Source: Echinicola shivajiensis
GTDB taxonomy: Bacteria > Bacteroidota > Bacteroidia > Cytophagales > Cyclobacteriaceae
Direction: 5' to 3'
Assembly (NCBI RefSeq): GCF_018642165.1
Contig: NZ_JAHHZM010000002.1
Coordinates: 434,001 to 498,000 of the forward strand
Length of the DNA: 64,000 nucleotides
Shown here: positions 34,269-43,878 of the stretch, in pieces
How positions within the stretch are numbered: position 1 is the stretch's first letter
Layout of the letters: each line of letters begins with the position of its first letter
The notes under the pieces: model-generated
Database searches by the model: none
What the model was told of the DNA's origin: nothing
Seen by the model: only the letters and a program-made list of their open reading frames with translations
Translations under genes and position numbers: made by a program

Positions 34269-34862
34269 ATGTTTACAGGTATTGTAGAGACAATGGGAGA
34301 GATAAAAGGAATTTCCCAAGAAGGTACAAATATTCATTTTGATATATCTTCTCCGATTACTGGAGAACTAAAAATAGATCAATCGGTTTCCCATAATGGT
34401 GTTTGCCTTACAGTGGTGAAAGTAGAAGGGGAAGTTTATAGGGTGACAGCCATTGATGAAACCCTTCAAAAGACAAGCCTAGGGGAGTGGTTGGTAGGAA
34501 AGAAGGTGAACCTGGAACGTTGTATGCCAGCTGATGGGCGTTTTGATGGGCATATTGTTCAAGGACATGTAGATCAAGTGGGAACTGTAGAAAATATTTC
34601 TTCCCAAGATGGTAGTTGGTTATTTGATTTTTCTTTTGATGATTCCAAGGGGAATGTAACAGTAGAGAAAGGTTCTATTACCATCAACGGTACTAGTCTA
34701 ACTTGTTTTAATTCTAGACCAGGAGGTTTTTCGGTAGCCATCATCCCATATACTTATGAACATACGAATTTTCATCAATTGCAAATAGGGGATAAAGTCA
34801 ATTTGGAATTTGATATTGTAGGCAAGTATATTCAGAGAATGATTAAAGGTTATGAAAATTAA
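34269..34862 (+). CDS. ribE: Riboflavin synthase, alpha subunit
   Basis: 197 residues with two lumazine-binding domains in tandem, starting MFTGIVETMGEI and again near DGHIVQGHVDQVGTV; the SVSHNGVCLTV segment holds the active-site region. It dismutates two 6,7-dimethyl-8-ribityllumazine molecules to riboflavin. No FMN riboswitch lies upstream. A possible promoter is TTG (34232-34234), 17 bases, TAAATTTA (34252-34259). The other rib genes are elsewhere. Confidence 0.96.
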   Translation: MFTGIVETMGEIKGISQEGTNIHFDISSPITGELKIDQSVSHNGVCLTVVKVEGEVYRVTAIDETLQKTSLGEWLVGKKVNLERCMPADGRFDGHIVQGHVDQVGTVENISSQDGSWLFDFSFDDSKGNVTVEKGSITINGTSLTCFNSRPGGFSVAIIPYTYEHTNFHQLQIGDKVNLEFDIVGKYIQRMIKGYEN

Positions 34863-34880
34863 CTTTTATGCTAAAAGTGG

Positions 34881-34926
34881 AAATTAAAGAGCAGGGATAA
34901 TTAATTATCCCGGCTCTTTAATTTTA
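34881..34926. terminator. Bidirectional terminator between ribE and the PAP2 gene
   Basis: AAATTAAAGAGC and GCTCTTTAATTTTA enclose the palindrome GGATAATTAATTATCC, giving a long hairpin with T/A runs at both ends. It serves the two converging genes. Confidence 0.85.
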
Positions 34927-34928
34927 TC

Positions 34929-35513
34929 TCATTCATCCATTTCTTCTACTTTTCGAATGGCTGTCATTTTTATTTTGATTACCAACCACCATGAAAACCA
35001 TCCGGCAAGCATGCCAACACAAGCACCAACGATGAGGTCAGCAGGATAATGTACCCCGAGATAGAGTCTGGTATAACTTACTACAGTTGCCCATAAGAAC
35101 ATCCAGCCAAAGCCTGGCACGCGCCGTTTGAATGTAAACCAAAGGTAAGTAGCCAGGGCAAATGTGTTTGCTGCATGTGAAGAAGCAAATCCAAACATGC
35201 CACCACACCTTTTATAGTTAAACATTAATCCTTCCCATCTTGGATCATGACAAGGGCGCGGGCGCTCAAAGAAAGGCTTCATAAATCCAGAGGTAGTTTG
35301 GTCACTGATCAAAATGGCCAAGAAGATTCCAATGAATATCCAAATGCTGCTTTTGCCAAGTTTTTTGATAATAACATACACCAAAAATGCATAGAAAGGA
35401 ACCCAAATTAAAGTTTTGGTCATGGCATACATTACTGGATCCAGCCAATCCAAATGCAAGGAGTTTAAGAATAGAAAAAGCTCCTCATCCCATATTTTTA
35501 ATGTTTCTATCAC
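34929..35513 (-). CDS. PAP2-family phosphatase, membrane
   Basis: 194 residues, about five membrane helices. The three PAP2 motifs are readable: KPFFERPRP, FASSHAAN and YTRLYLGVHYPADLIVGA. Such enzymes dephosphorylate lipid phosphates such as undecaprenyl pyrophosphate or phosphatidic acid on the outer face of the inner membrane. The gene is 4 bases after the hemF stop, so it may be co-transcribed with it. Confidence 0.9.
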   Translation of the reverse strand: MIETLKIWDEELFLFLNSLHLDWLDPVMYAMTKTLIWVPFYAFLVYVIIKKLGKSSIWIFIGIFLAILISDQTTSGFMKPFFERPRPCHDPRWEGLMFNYKRCGGMFGFASSHAANTFALATYLWFTFKRRVPGFGWMFLWATVVSYTRLYLGVHYPADLIVGACVGMLAGWFSWWLVIKIKMTAIRKVEEMDE

Positions 35514-35517
35514 TGAA

Positions 35518-36429
35518 TTATAAGCTTTGCCAGTCGATCCCTTTTTTTAAGTATTTTAATGTATTGGCTTCTGGAGAGCCCTCTTCTGGGATATGCATAT
35601 ATTCCCATTCTGCTTGAGGAGGCATGCTCATTAAGATACTTTCGGTTCGGCCATTGGTGTCCAAACCGAATTTGGTTCCTGCATCCCAAACGAGGTTAAA
35701 CTCTACATAGCGTCCTCTTCTTAAGGCCTGCCACTTTTTGTGCTCATCCCCAAAAGGTAGCTGGGAGTTTTTGGCCATAAAATGGCGGTAAATTTTAGGA
35801 AAGAGATAGCCTATGGATTTCACAAAATCAAAGGTGGATTCGAAATCATTTTCTTCCGTTGATGTCAAGCGATCAAAGAAAACTCCTCCAATACCACGGG
35901 TTTCATTTCTGTGAGCTATATAAAAATAATTGTCTGCCCAGTCCTTAAATTTTGGGTAGAAATCTTTATTATATTGATCACAGGTGGTTTTTAATTCACT
36001 ATGAAAGTATTTAGCATCTTCAATGTCCACGTAATGTGGTGTAAGGTCAATACCACCCCCAAACCAATATTTTCCATTGCTCATCTCAAAATACCGGATA
36101 TTCATATGGATGATAGGAACCATGGGGCTGTCAGGGTGAATGACTATGGAGACACCAGTAGCATAGAAATCAGCTTTTTCAAGTTTTAATTTCTTCAGGA
36201 TTTTTTCTGGGGTCGGACCATGTACGGCAGAGAAGGCTACACCACCTTTGGCAATGATATTTCCGTCTTTAATGATACGGGTTCTTCCTCCTCCTCCCAT
36301 TTCACGGGTCCACAAATCTTCTTTGAATTTGGCTTTTCCATCACCTAATTCCAATTCTTTGCAAATATGGTCCTGAATGAGTTTGAAATCTTCTGAAATC
36401 TGTTCTTTACTGATTTTATGCATAGTCAT
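35518..36429 (-). CDS. hemF: Oxygen-dependent coproporphyrinogen III oxidase
   Basis: 303 residues from ATG 36429 (MTMHKISKEQIS), or 301 from 36423. A longer frame to 36573 would run far into the tamL gene and is unlikely. Family segments are WTREMGGGGRTRIIKDG, HMNIRYFEM, YWFGGGIDLTPHY, GIGGVFFDRL and the C-terminal RYVEFNLVWDAGTKFGL. It converts coproporphyrinogen III to protoporphyrinogen IX with O2. The aerobic form implies growth with oxygen. Confidence 0.95.
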   Translation of the reverse strand: MTMHKISKEQISEDFKLIQDHICKELELGDGKAKFKEDLWTREMGGGGRTRIIKDGNIIAKGGVAFSAVHGPTPEKILKKLKLEKADFYATGVSIVIHPDSPMVPIIHMNIRYFEMSNGKYWFGGGIDLTPHYVDIEDAKYFHSELKTTCDQYNKDFYPKFKDWADNYFYIAHRNETRGIGGVFFDRLTSTEENDFESTFDFVKSIGYLFPKIYRHFMAKNSQLPFGDEHKKWQALRRGRYVEFNLVWDAGTKFGLDTNGRTESILMSMPPQAEWEYMHIPEEGSPEANTLKYLKKGIDWQSL

Positions 36430-36457
36430 TGATTGATCAAAATCTAAAATTAAATGA

Positions 36458-38875
36458 TTAGAAAGGATATCCAATACCGATATTAAATACCGTCTGTCCT
36501 TTTTCTCCCAATGGGTTTTTGAAGGAGAGTTGGTCCAAGATGAACCTTTCTCCCTTTGGTCTTGCTGGATCAATGGCCTTAATTCCCATGTCCAACCTTA
36601 GGACCAAAAAGTCAAAGTCCATTCTGAGACCAAGGCCAGTTCCTACCGCGATTTCGCTGATGAATTCTTTGGCTTTGAATTGGGCACCCTCACGGGTTGG
36701 GTCTTCCTTTAAGGTCCATATATTTCCTGCATCAACGAAAAAGGCCCCATCGAAATAACCGAATAGTTTTCGTCGAAACTCGAACATGGCTTCCATAAGA
36801 ATTTCACCAGGCTGCTCATACCTATAATCAAAATATCCGTCTTCATTTTTAATGGGCGTAAAAGATCCAGGCCCTAAGCGCCTCGGTTGCCAGGCCCTGA
36901 TACTGGTACTTCCTCCAGCAAAGAAATACTTTTCATAAGGCAGAACTCCATTACTAATACCATATGGAATAGCGAGACCTGCATTGAGGCGATAGGCGAA
37001 AGTGCTTTTTCTGCTCAAAGGGATAAATCTCCTAAAATCTGACTGGAATTTTAAAAACTGGAAGTACTGTAAGCTTCTGTTTTCAAAGTTGGCTTTGTTA
37101 AGGAAATTGATGGAAGTACCACCACTTTCCATAAACAGCCGTAATAATGAAGAACGGTTTCTTTGGAATAGTCCATATTGGTTGAAGTTGATAATGGCCT
37201 GTCCAGAAACACTACTGACATAAGAGGACTGAAAAGAGTTAATTAGGTTATTACCCAGTTCCTGCAGCTCCAGTAGCCTTTCCTCGAAGGCTGGATCAAG
37301 GTTTGAGCGGATCAGGTTGGCATCAAGGGCATTGATGGTATATTGCTGTCTTTGGTTCCTAGTAGCCCAGCTATAGGCTATAATGGTGTTAAAACCTTCC
37401 CGCACATACTCTGGCCGATTGACATAATTATAACCCAAAAGCGTCCTTGTCCTTGGGTTGTAGCGGCCATATTGATTAAGTGCCTTTCTATTAAAAGGGA
37501 AGAGGAACTGAGGGAAGATCACTGATGCGGAAGTATTAAGCTCCCTACTTCTATAAACCCCTCCAGCGGTAGTAGCAGAGGCTACCCCTTCTAGACCAGC
37601 CCTAAAATTGAATTCAAAGATTTCCAAACCACGAAAGAGGTTCCTGTTTCTAAGGGAATGGCTGAAGAAAGGCCCAGGAAGCTGTTCAGTAATACTCGCA
37701 CCCAACTGATTGGTGATTTGATATTTTTGATTGGGTTGGGTGTAGATTTTTGTGGTGATATTATTTCCTAGCGTATCAAAGGCAATATTCACAAACCTAA
37801 AGATATCCAGGTTGGCTAATTGCCGCTGGGTTTCCAATACTTCCGACCGGCTATAAAGATCACCCTTATTAATAAATACCCTGGAATCAATGATCTTTTC
37901 AGAATAGCGGTCTCTGTACATTATATAGGTAATATCATCATATTCCTTAATAACTTCTTGATCTAAAATGACATCAGTAGGGGTGGAAATATTGAAAATT
38001 ACCGAATCGATGGTGTAAACCTTATGATCCTGCGCATAGGTTGGTTTGCGGATGATTTGTTCTATTGAAACGGTCTTTTCTAGCGTGTCTTTATAAACAT
38101 TGTATTCTATATAAGACTTCGAAAAAGTATAGTACCCATTGTTTTTAAGTAGCTCTTCAACCCTTTGTCTTTCCTTTGTCAGGTCTTCTTGGTTGTATTT
38201 CTTTTTGGGAATGATGAGCTGCTTTTTCTTGTTTTCCCTGAGCAGCCGATAAATGTTGTCATTGTCTGATCGAGTGTAAAGACTGTCAATTATGTAGGGG
38301 GGATTTTCGGAGATATTATAAGTGATAAAAGCTTTTTTCTTTTTTCTCTTCACTTCAGTGCTGACCTCTGCATCAAAAAATCCATGGTTTACAAGGTAAT
38401 TATTCATTTCACGTTCTGTGGCAAAGGTCTTTGCACTGTCATATATGGTTTTTGGATTGCCCGTTCGCATAAACCAGTTACCATAATCCAGCTTTTTATT
38501 TAGGTCCTCTATTTTGTTGTTTAATTTAAAAAACTTCCTTTGAAGCTTATTATTGTCAGGTTGCGCCTCCAGTTGGGCTTCCAATTCATGTTGTTGGCTG
38601 ATATAATTTGCTTTTTTTTCAGCGAGACGCAGGCTATCATAATTCATCTTGCCGATATTATGTATGATTACCCCTGGAGAAAAGTTAAATATTGGTATAC
38701 GGGTATTGGGGGTTTGTTTGATGAGTTCTTTTAACTTTGTCTCATTGCTGGCTTGGATTCCTTTCAGGTCAACATTATATACCAGGTACTCATTTTCCTC
38801 AAGCCCCCGAGTAAGGGAGCAGGAACAAAATAAAAGTGCGGACAGTATAAAGTTTATATATTTGGTTTTATTCAC
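36458..38875 (-). CDS. TamL-type BamA/TamA outer-membrane lipoprotein
   Basis: 805 residues. A hydrophobic leader ends in CSC, a probable lipobox, so it is anchored by lipid at its N-terminus. POTRA-like segments follow (about 25-370), including a coiled segment near 85-125, and the C-terminal half is a BamA-type 16-strand barrel with GGSTSIRAWQPRRLGPGSF and the closing DFDFLVLRLDMGIKAIDPARP...FNIGIGYPF, ending in Phe. The lipidated TamA variant is known in Bacteroidota as TamL and acts in outer-membrane protein or lipid insertion. It lies 15 bases from a divergent methyltransferase gene. Confidence 0.88.
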   Translation of the reverse strand: MNKTKYINFILSALLFCSCSLTRGLEENEYLVYNVDLKGIQASNETKLKELIKQTPNTRIPIFNFSPGVIIHNIGKMNYDSLRLAEKKANYISQQHELEAQLEAQPDNNKLQRKFFKLNNKIEDLNKKLDYGNWFMRTGNPKTIYDSAKTFATEREMNNYLVNHGFFDAEVSTEVKRKKKKAFITYNISENPPYIIDSLYTRSDNDNIYRLLRENKKKQLIIPKKKYNQEDLTKERQRVEELLKNNGYYTFSKSYIEYNVYKDTLEKTVSIEQIIRKPTYAQDHKVYTIDSVIFNISTPTDVILDQEVIKEYDDITYIMYRDRYSEKIIDSRVFINKGDLYSRSEVLETQRQLANLDIFRFVNIAFDTLGNNITTKIYTQPNQKYQITNQLGASITEQLPGPFFSHSLRNRNLFRGLEIFEFNFRAGLEGVASATTAGGVYRSRELNTSASVIFPQFLFPFNRKALNQYGRYNPRTRTLLGYNYVNRPEYVREGFNTIIAYSWATRNQRQQYTINALDANLIRSNLDPAFEERLLELQELGNNLINSFQSSYVSSVSGQAIINFNQYGLFQRNRSSLLRLFMESGGTSINFLNKANFENRSLQYFQFLKFQSDFRRFIPLSRKSTFAYRLNAGLAIPYGISNGVLPYEKYFFAGGSTSIRAWQPRRLGPGSFTPIKNEDGYFDYRYEQPGEILMEAMFEFRRKLFGYFDGAFFVDAGNIWTLKEDPTREGAQFKAKEFISEIAVGTGLGLRMDFDFLVLRLDMGIKAIDPARPKGERFILDQLSFKNPLGEKGQTVFNIGIGYPF

Positions 38876-38890
38876 AATGTTTCGACCTTA

Positions 38891-39634
38891 ATGATCAGCA
38901 AAAATACGCTTAAGTTTATTAAATCCTTACAACAGAAAAAATTCCGTAAGCAAGAGAATGCTTTTTTTGTTGAAGGAGCCAAAAATGTAACGGAATTATT
39001 GCAATCTGATTTTGAAGTTAACCAACTTCTTTACACAGAAAAATTCTATGAAAAGCATTCCAGTTTGGTGGATGGCTTTGTTGGCCAAAGCTTTTTAGTT
39101 TCTCAGAAAAATCTAGAGTCAGCAGGGGCTTTTAAAACGAATGATGAGGCCTTGGCGGTGGCTAAGATAAAGGAAAACCATTCTTTCGAAGTGCAGGAAG
39201 GGGAGCTGGCCATAGCATTGGATGATGTCCGTGATCCTGGAAACTTGGGAACGATTATTAGGATTGCTGATTGGTATGGGATCAATAAGCTTATTTTTTC
39301 CGAGCAAACAGCTGATTTGTATAATCCAAAAGTACTTCACGCAAGCATGGGATCATTTACCAGGATTCAATTTTTTTACACCTCACTGAAGGAATATTTG
39401 TCTCAACAGAATCAAAAAGTATATGGAGCTTTTTTGGATGGAGAGAATATACATCAGTCCCCTTTAAAAGGAGAAGGTATTATTCTTATGGGCAATGAAT
39501 CAAACGGAATCTCAACAGAACTGTCCCCTCTAGTAGATTGTAAACTGACGATCCCTAGATTTGGGAGTGCGGAGTCCCTGAATGTAGCCATTGCAACAGC
39601 GGTGATTTGTGATAATTTTAAAAGAAATATTTAA
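38891..39634 (+). CDS. SpoU/TrmH-family RNA 2'-O-methyltransferase
   Basis: 247 residues with an N-terminal substrate-binding domain and the SPOUT knot: ALDDVRDPGNLGTIIRIADWYG, IILMGNESNGIS and IPRFGSAESLNVAIATAVI are motifs 1 to 3. It methylates ribose in rRNA or tRNA; the exact position is not readable. Divergent from tamL, and 13 bases from the transporter gene that follows. Confidence 0.94.
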   Translation: MISKNTLKFIKSLQQKKFRKQENAFFVEGAKNVTELLQSDFEVNQLLYTEKFYEKHSSLVDGFVGQSFLVSQKNLESAGAFKTNDEALAVAKIKENHSFEVQEGELAIALDDVRDPGNLGTIIRIADWYGINKLIFSEQTADLYNPKVLHASMGSFTRIQFFYTSLKEYLSQQNQKVYGAFLDGENIHQSPLKGEGIILMGNESNGISTELSPLVDCKLTIPRFGSAESLNVAIATAVICDNFKRNI

Positions 39635-39647
39635 TAAGGATTGTTAG

Positions 39648-40649
39648 ATGACCAAATTGAAAAAAGTGATTGTTAAGGCCGGCTTAAACGGCTTTTTTTT
39701 AGCCTTAATGGGCACGATTTTATTGGCCAATTTATTTCCTGAATGGGGAAGCGAAGAGAGTGTAATTCCATTTAAAGAGATCACTCATTATGGGGTTTCC
39801 TTTATTTTCTTCTTTTATGGAGTAAAAATGGATCCTGTAAAATTGAAGTCAGGTTTATCCAATTGGAAACTCCATCTTTTGATACAGACAACCACCTTTC
39901 TGGTCTTTCCCGTAGTTGTGCTATTGGTAAAAAGCATTTTTGGAGAGGAGGATAACAATATTTGGTTGGGTGCATTTTATCTCTCTGCGTTACCTTCCAC
40001 AGTATCCGCTTCAGTGGTGATGGTCTCGATCGCAGGCGGTAATATTCCCGCCGCAATATTCAATGCCAGCATTTCCAGCATTGTTGGGATTTTTATTACA
40101 CCCATATGGATGGAGCTGTTTTTGAAAGGAAGTAATATGAATTTTGATTTGATGGATACTTTTTGGCAATTGAGCCTACAGGTTTTGTTTCCCGTGATAG
40201 CAGGGTTTTTACTGCATAAAGTCTTGGGCAAGTTAGTCAATAAGTATGGGGTGTTTTTGAAATATATTGACCAGTCTATCATATTGATGATCGTATTTTC
40301 GGCTTTTTCGGCGGCAGTGGGGCAGGGGATGTTTGAAGGAGAAAGCTGGGCTTTTCTGCTTGGCCTTGGAAGTTTGATGCTGTTGCTTTTCCTGGTTATG
40401 GCCATGACCATGTTTGGCATTGGAAAGGTTTTAGGTTTTGATAGGGCAGATCAGATCACCGTTTTGTTTTGTGGCTCCAAGAAATCCCTGATACAAGGTG
40501 CAGCTATGGGGAAAGTGCTTTTTCCTGATCCAGTGACCTTTGGTGTCATTTTACTTCCAGTGATGCTTTATCATGCCCTGCAGCTGGTGATGGGGAGTAT
40601 AATTGCTCAGCAGCTAGCAGACCGAAAGCCAGCGCCTGCTACCACATAG
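39648..40649 (+). CDS. SBF-like transporter (bile acid:sodium symporter family)
   Basis: 333 residues, about ten membrane helices. The sequence FLALMGTILLANLFP, FIFFFYGVKMDPVKLKSGL and LSALPSTVSASVVMVSIAGGN match the SBF-like family of sodium-coupled transporters (YfeH type). Likely moves an organic anion; substrate unknown. It follows the methyltransferase by 13 bases and ends 5 bases from the converging yhhQ gene. Confidence 0.9.
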   Translation: MTKLKKVIVKAGLNGFFLALMGTILLANLFPEWGSEESVIPFKEITHYGVSFIFFFYGVKMDPVKLKSGLSNWKLHLLIQTTTFLVFPVVVLLVKSIFGEEDNNIWLGAFYLSALPSTVSASVVMVSIAGGNIPAAIFNASISSIVGIFITPIWMELFLKGSNMNFDLMDTFWQLSLQVLFPVIAGFLLHKVLGKLVNKYGVFLKYIDQSIILMIVFSAFSAAVGQGMFEGESWAFLLGLGSLMLLLFLVMAMTMFGIGKVLGFDRADQITVLFCGSKKSLIQGAAMGKVLFPDPVTFGVILLPVMLYHALQLVMGSIIAQQLADRKPAPATT

Positions 40650-40654
40650 TTTCA

Positions 40655-41458
40655 TCATAAAAAGGAGGTATCGGATGCTGCTTCCTCCATCATTCTTTCA
40701 GAAGATTCCTTGCCCAGGTATTTGTCGATGATATCATGAGCAAGATAAAGTAATGGTGTAAGCACAATGGCAACGGTAAATTTATAGATGTAATTAATAA
40801 TACCTACAGCAATCAATTGCTCAATGGACCAGTTTCCAAAAACATAGAAAGCAATTCCCAAAACGACAAAGGAGTCTATTAATTGGGAAACCAATGTGGA
40901 ACCGGTGGCCCTAAGCCATATCATTTTTGCTCCAGTGACTTTTCTTAATTTCTGAAATACAAAGACATCGATAAGCTGCCCCAAAAGGAAAGCGGTCAAA
41001 CTGCCAATAATAATCCCTAATCCTTGCCGAAATATGGTGTTAAAGGCATAATCAATATCAAATGGCATTCCTTCTGGTGTGCTGCTGTTCACCTCCAACC
41101 AAAATTGGGCAGGTGGTAGGTTGGTGATTATTGCAATCGCTATAAAGACATAGGCGATAAAAGCAGCAGTAAGAAAACTGATTTTTCTTACTCCTTTCTT
41201 TCCAAAATATTCATTGATAATATCGGTAGTGATAAAAACTACGGGCCATAACAAAACACCGGCTGTTAAATTGAAATCAAGTACATATTCACCAAAGAAA
41301 CTGATATTGGCAGGATTGAGATCCAATGTAGCTTCACCGGAAAATATTTTTACACCGATGATTTCAGCCAAAATCGCATTTGTAAGAAAAATTCCACTTA
41401 GGATAATGAAAAGGTTGGTTTTTTTGTTTTGAAAAGTATTGTTCACTTGTTTTTCCAT
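40655..41458 (-). CDS. yhhQ: Queuosine-precursor transporter, YhhQ family
   Basis: 267 residues, six or more membrane helices. The family segments are LTNAILAEIIGVKIF, LWPVVFITTDIINEYFGKKGVRKIS and QLIDVFVFQKLRKVTG followed by LVSQLIDSFVVLGIAF. YhhQ proteins import preQ0 or preQ1. Together with QueA (22666-23886) it suggests salvage of queuosine precursors. It starts 6 bases after the rnz stop. Confidence 0.92.
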   Translation of the reverse strand: MEKQVNNTFQNKKTNLFIILSGIFLTNAILAEIIGVKIFSGEATLDLNPANISFFGEYVLDFNLTAGVLLWPVVFITTDIINEYFGKKGVRKISFLTAAFIAYVFIAIAIITNLPPAQFWLEVNSSTPEGMPFDIDYAFNTIFRQGLGIIIGSLTAFLLGQLIDVFVFQKLRKVTGAKMIWLRATGSTLVSQLIDSFVVLGIAFYVFGNWSIEQLIAVGIINYIYKFTVAIVLTPLLYLAHDIIDKYLGKESSERMMEEAASDTSFL

Positions 41459-41463
41459 ATTGA

Positions 41464-42378
41464 TTAAACAGTATAGGTTTCACCTTCTATGCTAAGTTCA
41501 CTTCCCAAAAACACCTCTTTTGCCTCGTTTAATAAAGGATCAAGGTCTTGGTATCTCGTTGAGTAATGTCCCAAGAGTAATTTTTTCACATTTCCCTCCT
41601 TGGCTATCCTGGCAGCTTGCCTAGCTGTACTGTGGTAGGTAAGTGATGCCCTGTAAGCCTCTCTCTCCATAAATGTTGCCTCATGATAAAGTAAATCGAC
41701 TCCTCGAATATAAGGTACCAAACTAGGGTCATAAATAGTATCCGAACAAAAAGCATAGCGGTGCAAAGGAGGAGCAGGGTAAGCAAATTCATCAACCTTG
41801 TAAATGGTTTTACCTTTTTCATCCTTAAAGTCCTTTCCACTTTTTAGGGTGTTAATGGCTTCAATACTCATTGGATGGGCCAATAACTGTTCTTTGATGA
41901 GGTTCCGCTGTCCTCTCTTTTCTATGATATAAAACCCTGTACAAGGCAAACGATGCTTTAGAGGAAAACTAAATACCTGGTATCTTTTGGCATCCAATAA
42001 TAATTCCTTGTTTTTGGGGTTGGTGGGGACAAACTTCAGCGGATAATTTAATTGTGTATTACCATATTTAAGTTGGGTGGTAATAATTTCATCCAAGCCT
42101 TTCGGACCGTAGATGGTCAAGGGCGTTTTCCGTTTGTTTAAATGAAAAGTGGAGATCACTCCCATCAATCCGAGGTAATGATCTCCATGTAAATGTGATA
42201 TAAATATGTGTTTAATCTTGGAAGATTTAACCTTATATCTTTGTAGTTGAATTTGTGTTGCTTCCCCACAATCTATCATAAGCAGGTCATTGCCCACTGT
42301 GATTATTTGGGAAGTTTGATGCCTGTCATGTGCAGGAACGGCAGAATTGGCTCCTAAAATGGTGACTGTAAATTCCAA
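41464..42378 (-). CDS. rnz: Ribonuclease Z
   Basis: 304 residues, metallo-beta-lactamase fold. The metal motif FISHLHGDHYLGLMG (about 60-74) is complete, with additional ligand His residues in KHRLPC, the Asp of CSDTI and the His of LLGHYS. It trims the 3' end of tRNA precursors. It sits 2 bases after the STAS gene stop. Confidence 0.95.
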   Translation of the reverse strand: MEFTVTILGANSAVPAHDRHQTSQIITVGNDLLMIDCGEATQIQLQRYKVKSSKIKHIFISHLHGDHYLGLMGVISTFHLNKRKTPLTIYGPKGLDEIITTQLKYGNTQLNYPLKFVPTNPKNKELLLDAKRYQVFSFPLKHRLPCTGFYIIEKRGQRNLIKEQLLAHPMSIEAINTLKSGKDFKDEKGKTIYKVDEFAYPAPPLHRYAFCSDTIYDPSLVPYIRGVDLLYHEATFMEREAYRASLTYHSTARQAARIAKEGNVKKLLLGHYSTRYQDLDPLLNEAKEVFLGSELSIEGETYTV

Positions 42379-42380
42379 AT

Positions 42381-42755
42381 TTAGTTGCCGTCTTCTTCGC
42401 TACCGTTAATTTCATGCATGAATATAGCATCTGCAGCTTCCTCCTGAGAGTCCACAATGGTCAACACTTTATCCAACATGGAGATTTTAATAAGCTTGTT
42501 TACGTGATCCTGAGGTGCAGAGATAATGAAGATACCTCCATCTTCTGTAAAGGTCCTGTGCCCCACAAGTAGCGCACTTAGTCCACTCGAATCAGCATAT
42601 TTTACTTGGCTCATATCCAAAACCAAATTGCGGTAGCCCTCTGCATGAACTGTTAAAAGCTCAGATTTTAATGCTGGGGAAAGTGGGGAGTCAAGTTTTT
42701 CTTCCAATAAGGTGAAAACTACAAACTGTTCTTTTTTATCTACTGAGTATTTCAT
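42381..42755 (-). CDS. STAS-domain anti-sigma-factor antagonist-like protein
   Basis: 124 residues from ATG 42755 (MKYSVDKKEQ); an ATG at 42785 would add ten residues. The STAS core VVFTLLEEKLDSPLSP, RNLVLDMSQVKYADSSGLSALL carries the Ser that is phosphorylated in SpoIIAA-like proteins. No anti-sigma kinase or sigma gene lies next to it. Likely part of a partner-switching system or a lone regulator. Precedes rnz by 2 bases. Confidence 0.88.
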   Translation of the reverse strand: MKYSVDKKEQFVVFTLLEEKLDSPLSPALKSELLTVHAEGYRNLVLDMSQVKYADSSGLSALLVGHRTFTEDGGIFIISAPQDHVNKLIKISMLDKVLTIVDSQEEAADAIFMHEINGSEEDGN

Positions 42756-42819
42756 GGGATTTAACTTACAAATTTTGCCATTCATATGAATAGCCTAATC
42801 ACTTTTTGTGTTTCCAAGA

Positions 42820-43755
42820 TTAAATATTTTCTGCGATGGCAGATTTAATACGATCCATCATATTACTGTTGTCAGCCTTAACAAATGCTTCACCAGTAAT
42901 CTGCTCGTAAAGTTCAATATAACGTTCCGAAATATCATTTACAATATTATTTGGCATATTGGGGACACTTTGACCATCCTTGCCTTGGAAACCATTGGAG
43001 ATTAACCATTGCCTAACAAATTCTTTTGAAAGTTGCTTTTGATGTTGGTTAGCTTCCTGATTGGCCTTATATCCTTCAGCATAGAAGTATCTAGAAGAAT
43101 CTGGGGTATGTACCTCATCAATCAACAAAATTTCTCCATTGTACTTTCCAAATTCATATTTGGTATCGACAAGTATCAATCCCATTTCTGCTGCCATTTC
43201 TGTTCCTCTCAGGAAAAGAGCGCGGGTGTATTTTTCCAAAATGCTGTAATCTGCAGCACTTACAATTCCCTTAGCCAATATATCCTCTCTGCTGATATCT
43301 TCATCATGTCCTTCATCAGCTTTGGTAGTAGGAGTGATGATTGGCTCTGGAAGTTTATCATTTTCTTTCAAGCCTTCTGGCAAGCTTACCCCGCAAATAC
43401 TCCGCTTTCCATCTCTATATTCTCTCCAAGCATGTCCAGCTAGGTATCCTCTAATAACCATTTCGACCTTGAAAGGTTCGCATTTTTTACCAATTGTTAC
43501 ATTGGGATCAGGCGTGGATGTTACCCAGTTTGGAACAATGTCTGAAGTCGCTTTTAGGAATTTTGCGGCTATTTGATTGAGTACTTGTCCTTTGAAAGGG
43601 ATAGGGAGAGGGAGGACAACATCAAAGGCAGAAATCCTGTCTGATGCCACCACAGCAATCTTATCCTTAAACATATAGACGTCCCTTACTTTTCCCTTGT
43701 AGAATCCAGTTTGCTCAGGGAATTCAAATTGGGTTTCTTTTATTGCTGTATTCAT
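42820..43755 (-). CDS. purC: Phosphoribosylaminoimidazole-succinocarboxamide synthase (PurC)
   Basis: 311 residues, as in the long SAICAR synthase form. Family segments are [63 protein letters not shown]-like [30 protein letters not shown], and the closing helix region. It joins aspartate to CAIR in purine synthesis. A perfect TAGCTTTG is just upstream of the ATG but too close to serve as its -7 box. Confidence 0.96.
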   Translation of the reverse strand: MNTAIKETQFEFPEQTGFYKGKVRDVYMFKDKIAVVASDRISAFDVVLPLPIPFKGQVLNQIAAKFLKATSDIVPNWVTSTPDPNVTIGKKCEPFKVEMVIRGYLAGHAWREYRDGKRSICGVSLPEGLKENDKLPEPIITPTTKADEGHDEDISREDILAKGIVSAADYSILEKYTRALFLRGTEMAAEMGLILVDTKYEFGKYNGEILLIDEVHTPDSSRYFYAEGYKANQEANQHQKQLSKEFVRQWLISNGFQGKDGQSVPNMPNNIVNDISERYIELYEQITGEAFVKADNSNMMDRIKSAIAENI

Positions 43756-43878
43756 GACAAAGCTATTTTTATATTTCCAATTGGTAAAAAACCAGAAAGG
43801 AGGGTTAATTCGATGAATAAAATTTTAAATAACAAAAATAGGGGTTAGCATTTTTTTAACCTTTCTTTCTCCCCAAAA

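Noticed and set aside
36430-36573. N-terminal extension of HemF
   Set aside because: It lies mostly inside the tamL gene and is not like the family N-terminus, which starts at MTMHKIS or MHKIS.
43740-43757. TAGCTTTG just upstream of purC as a -7 promoter box
   Set aside because: It is only a few bases from the ATG, so transcription would start inside the gene.
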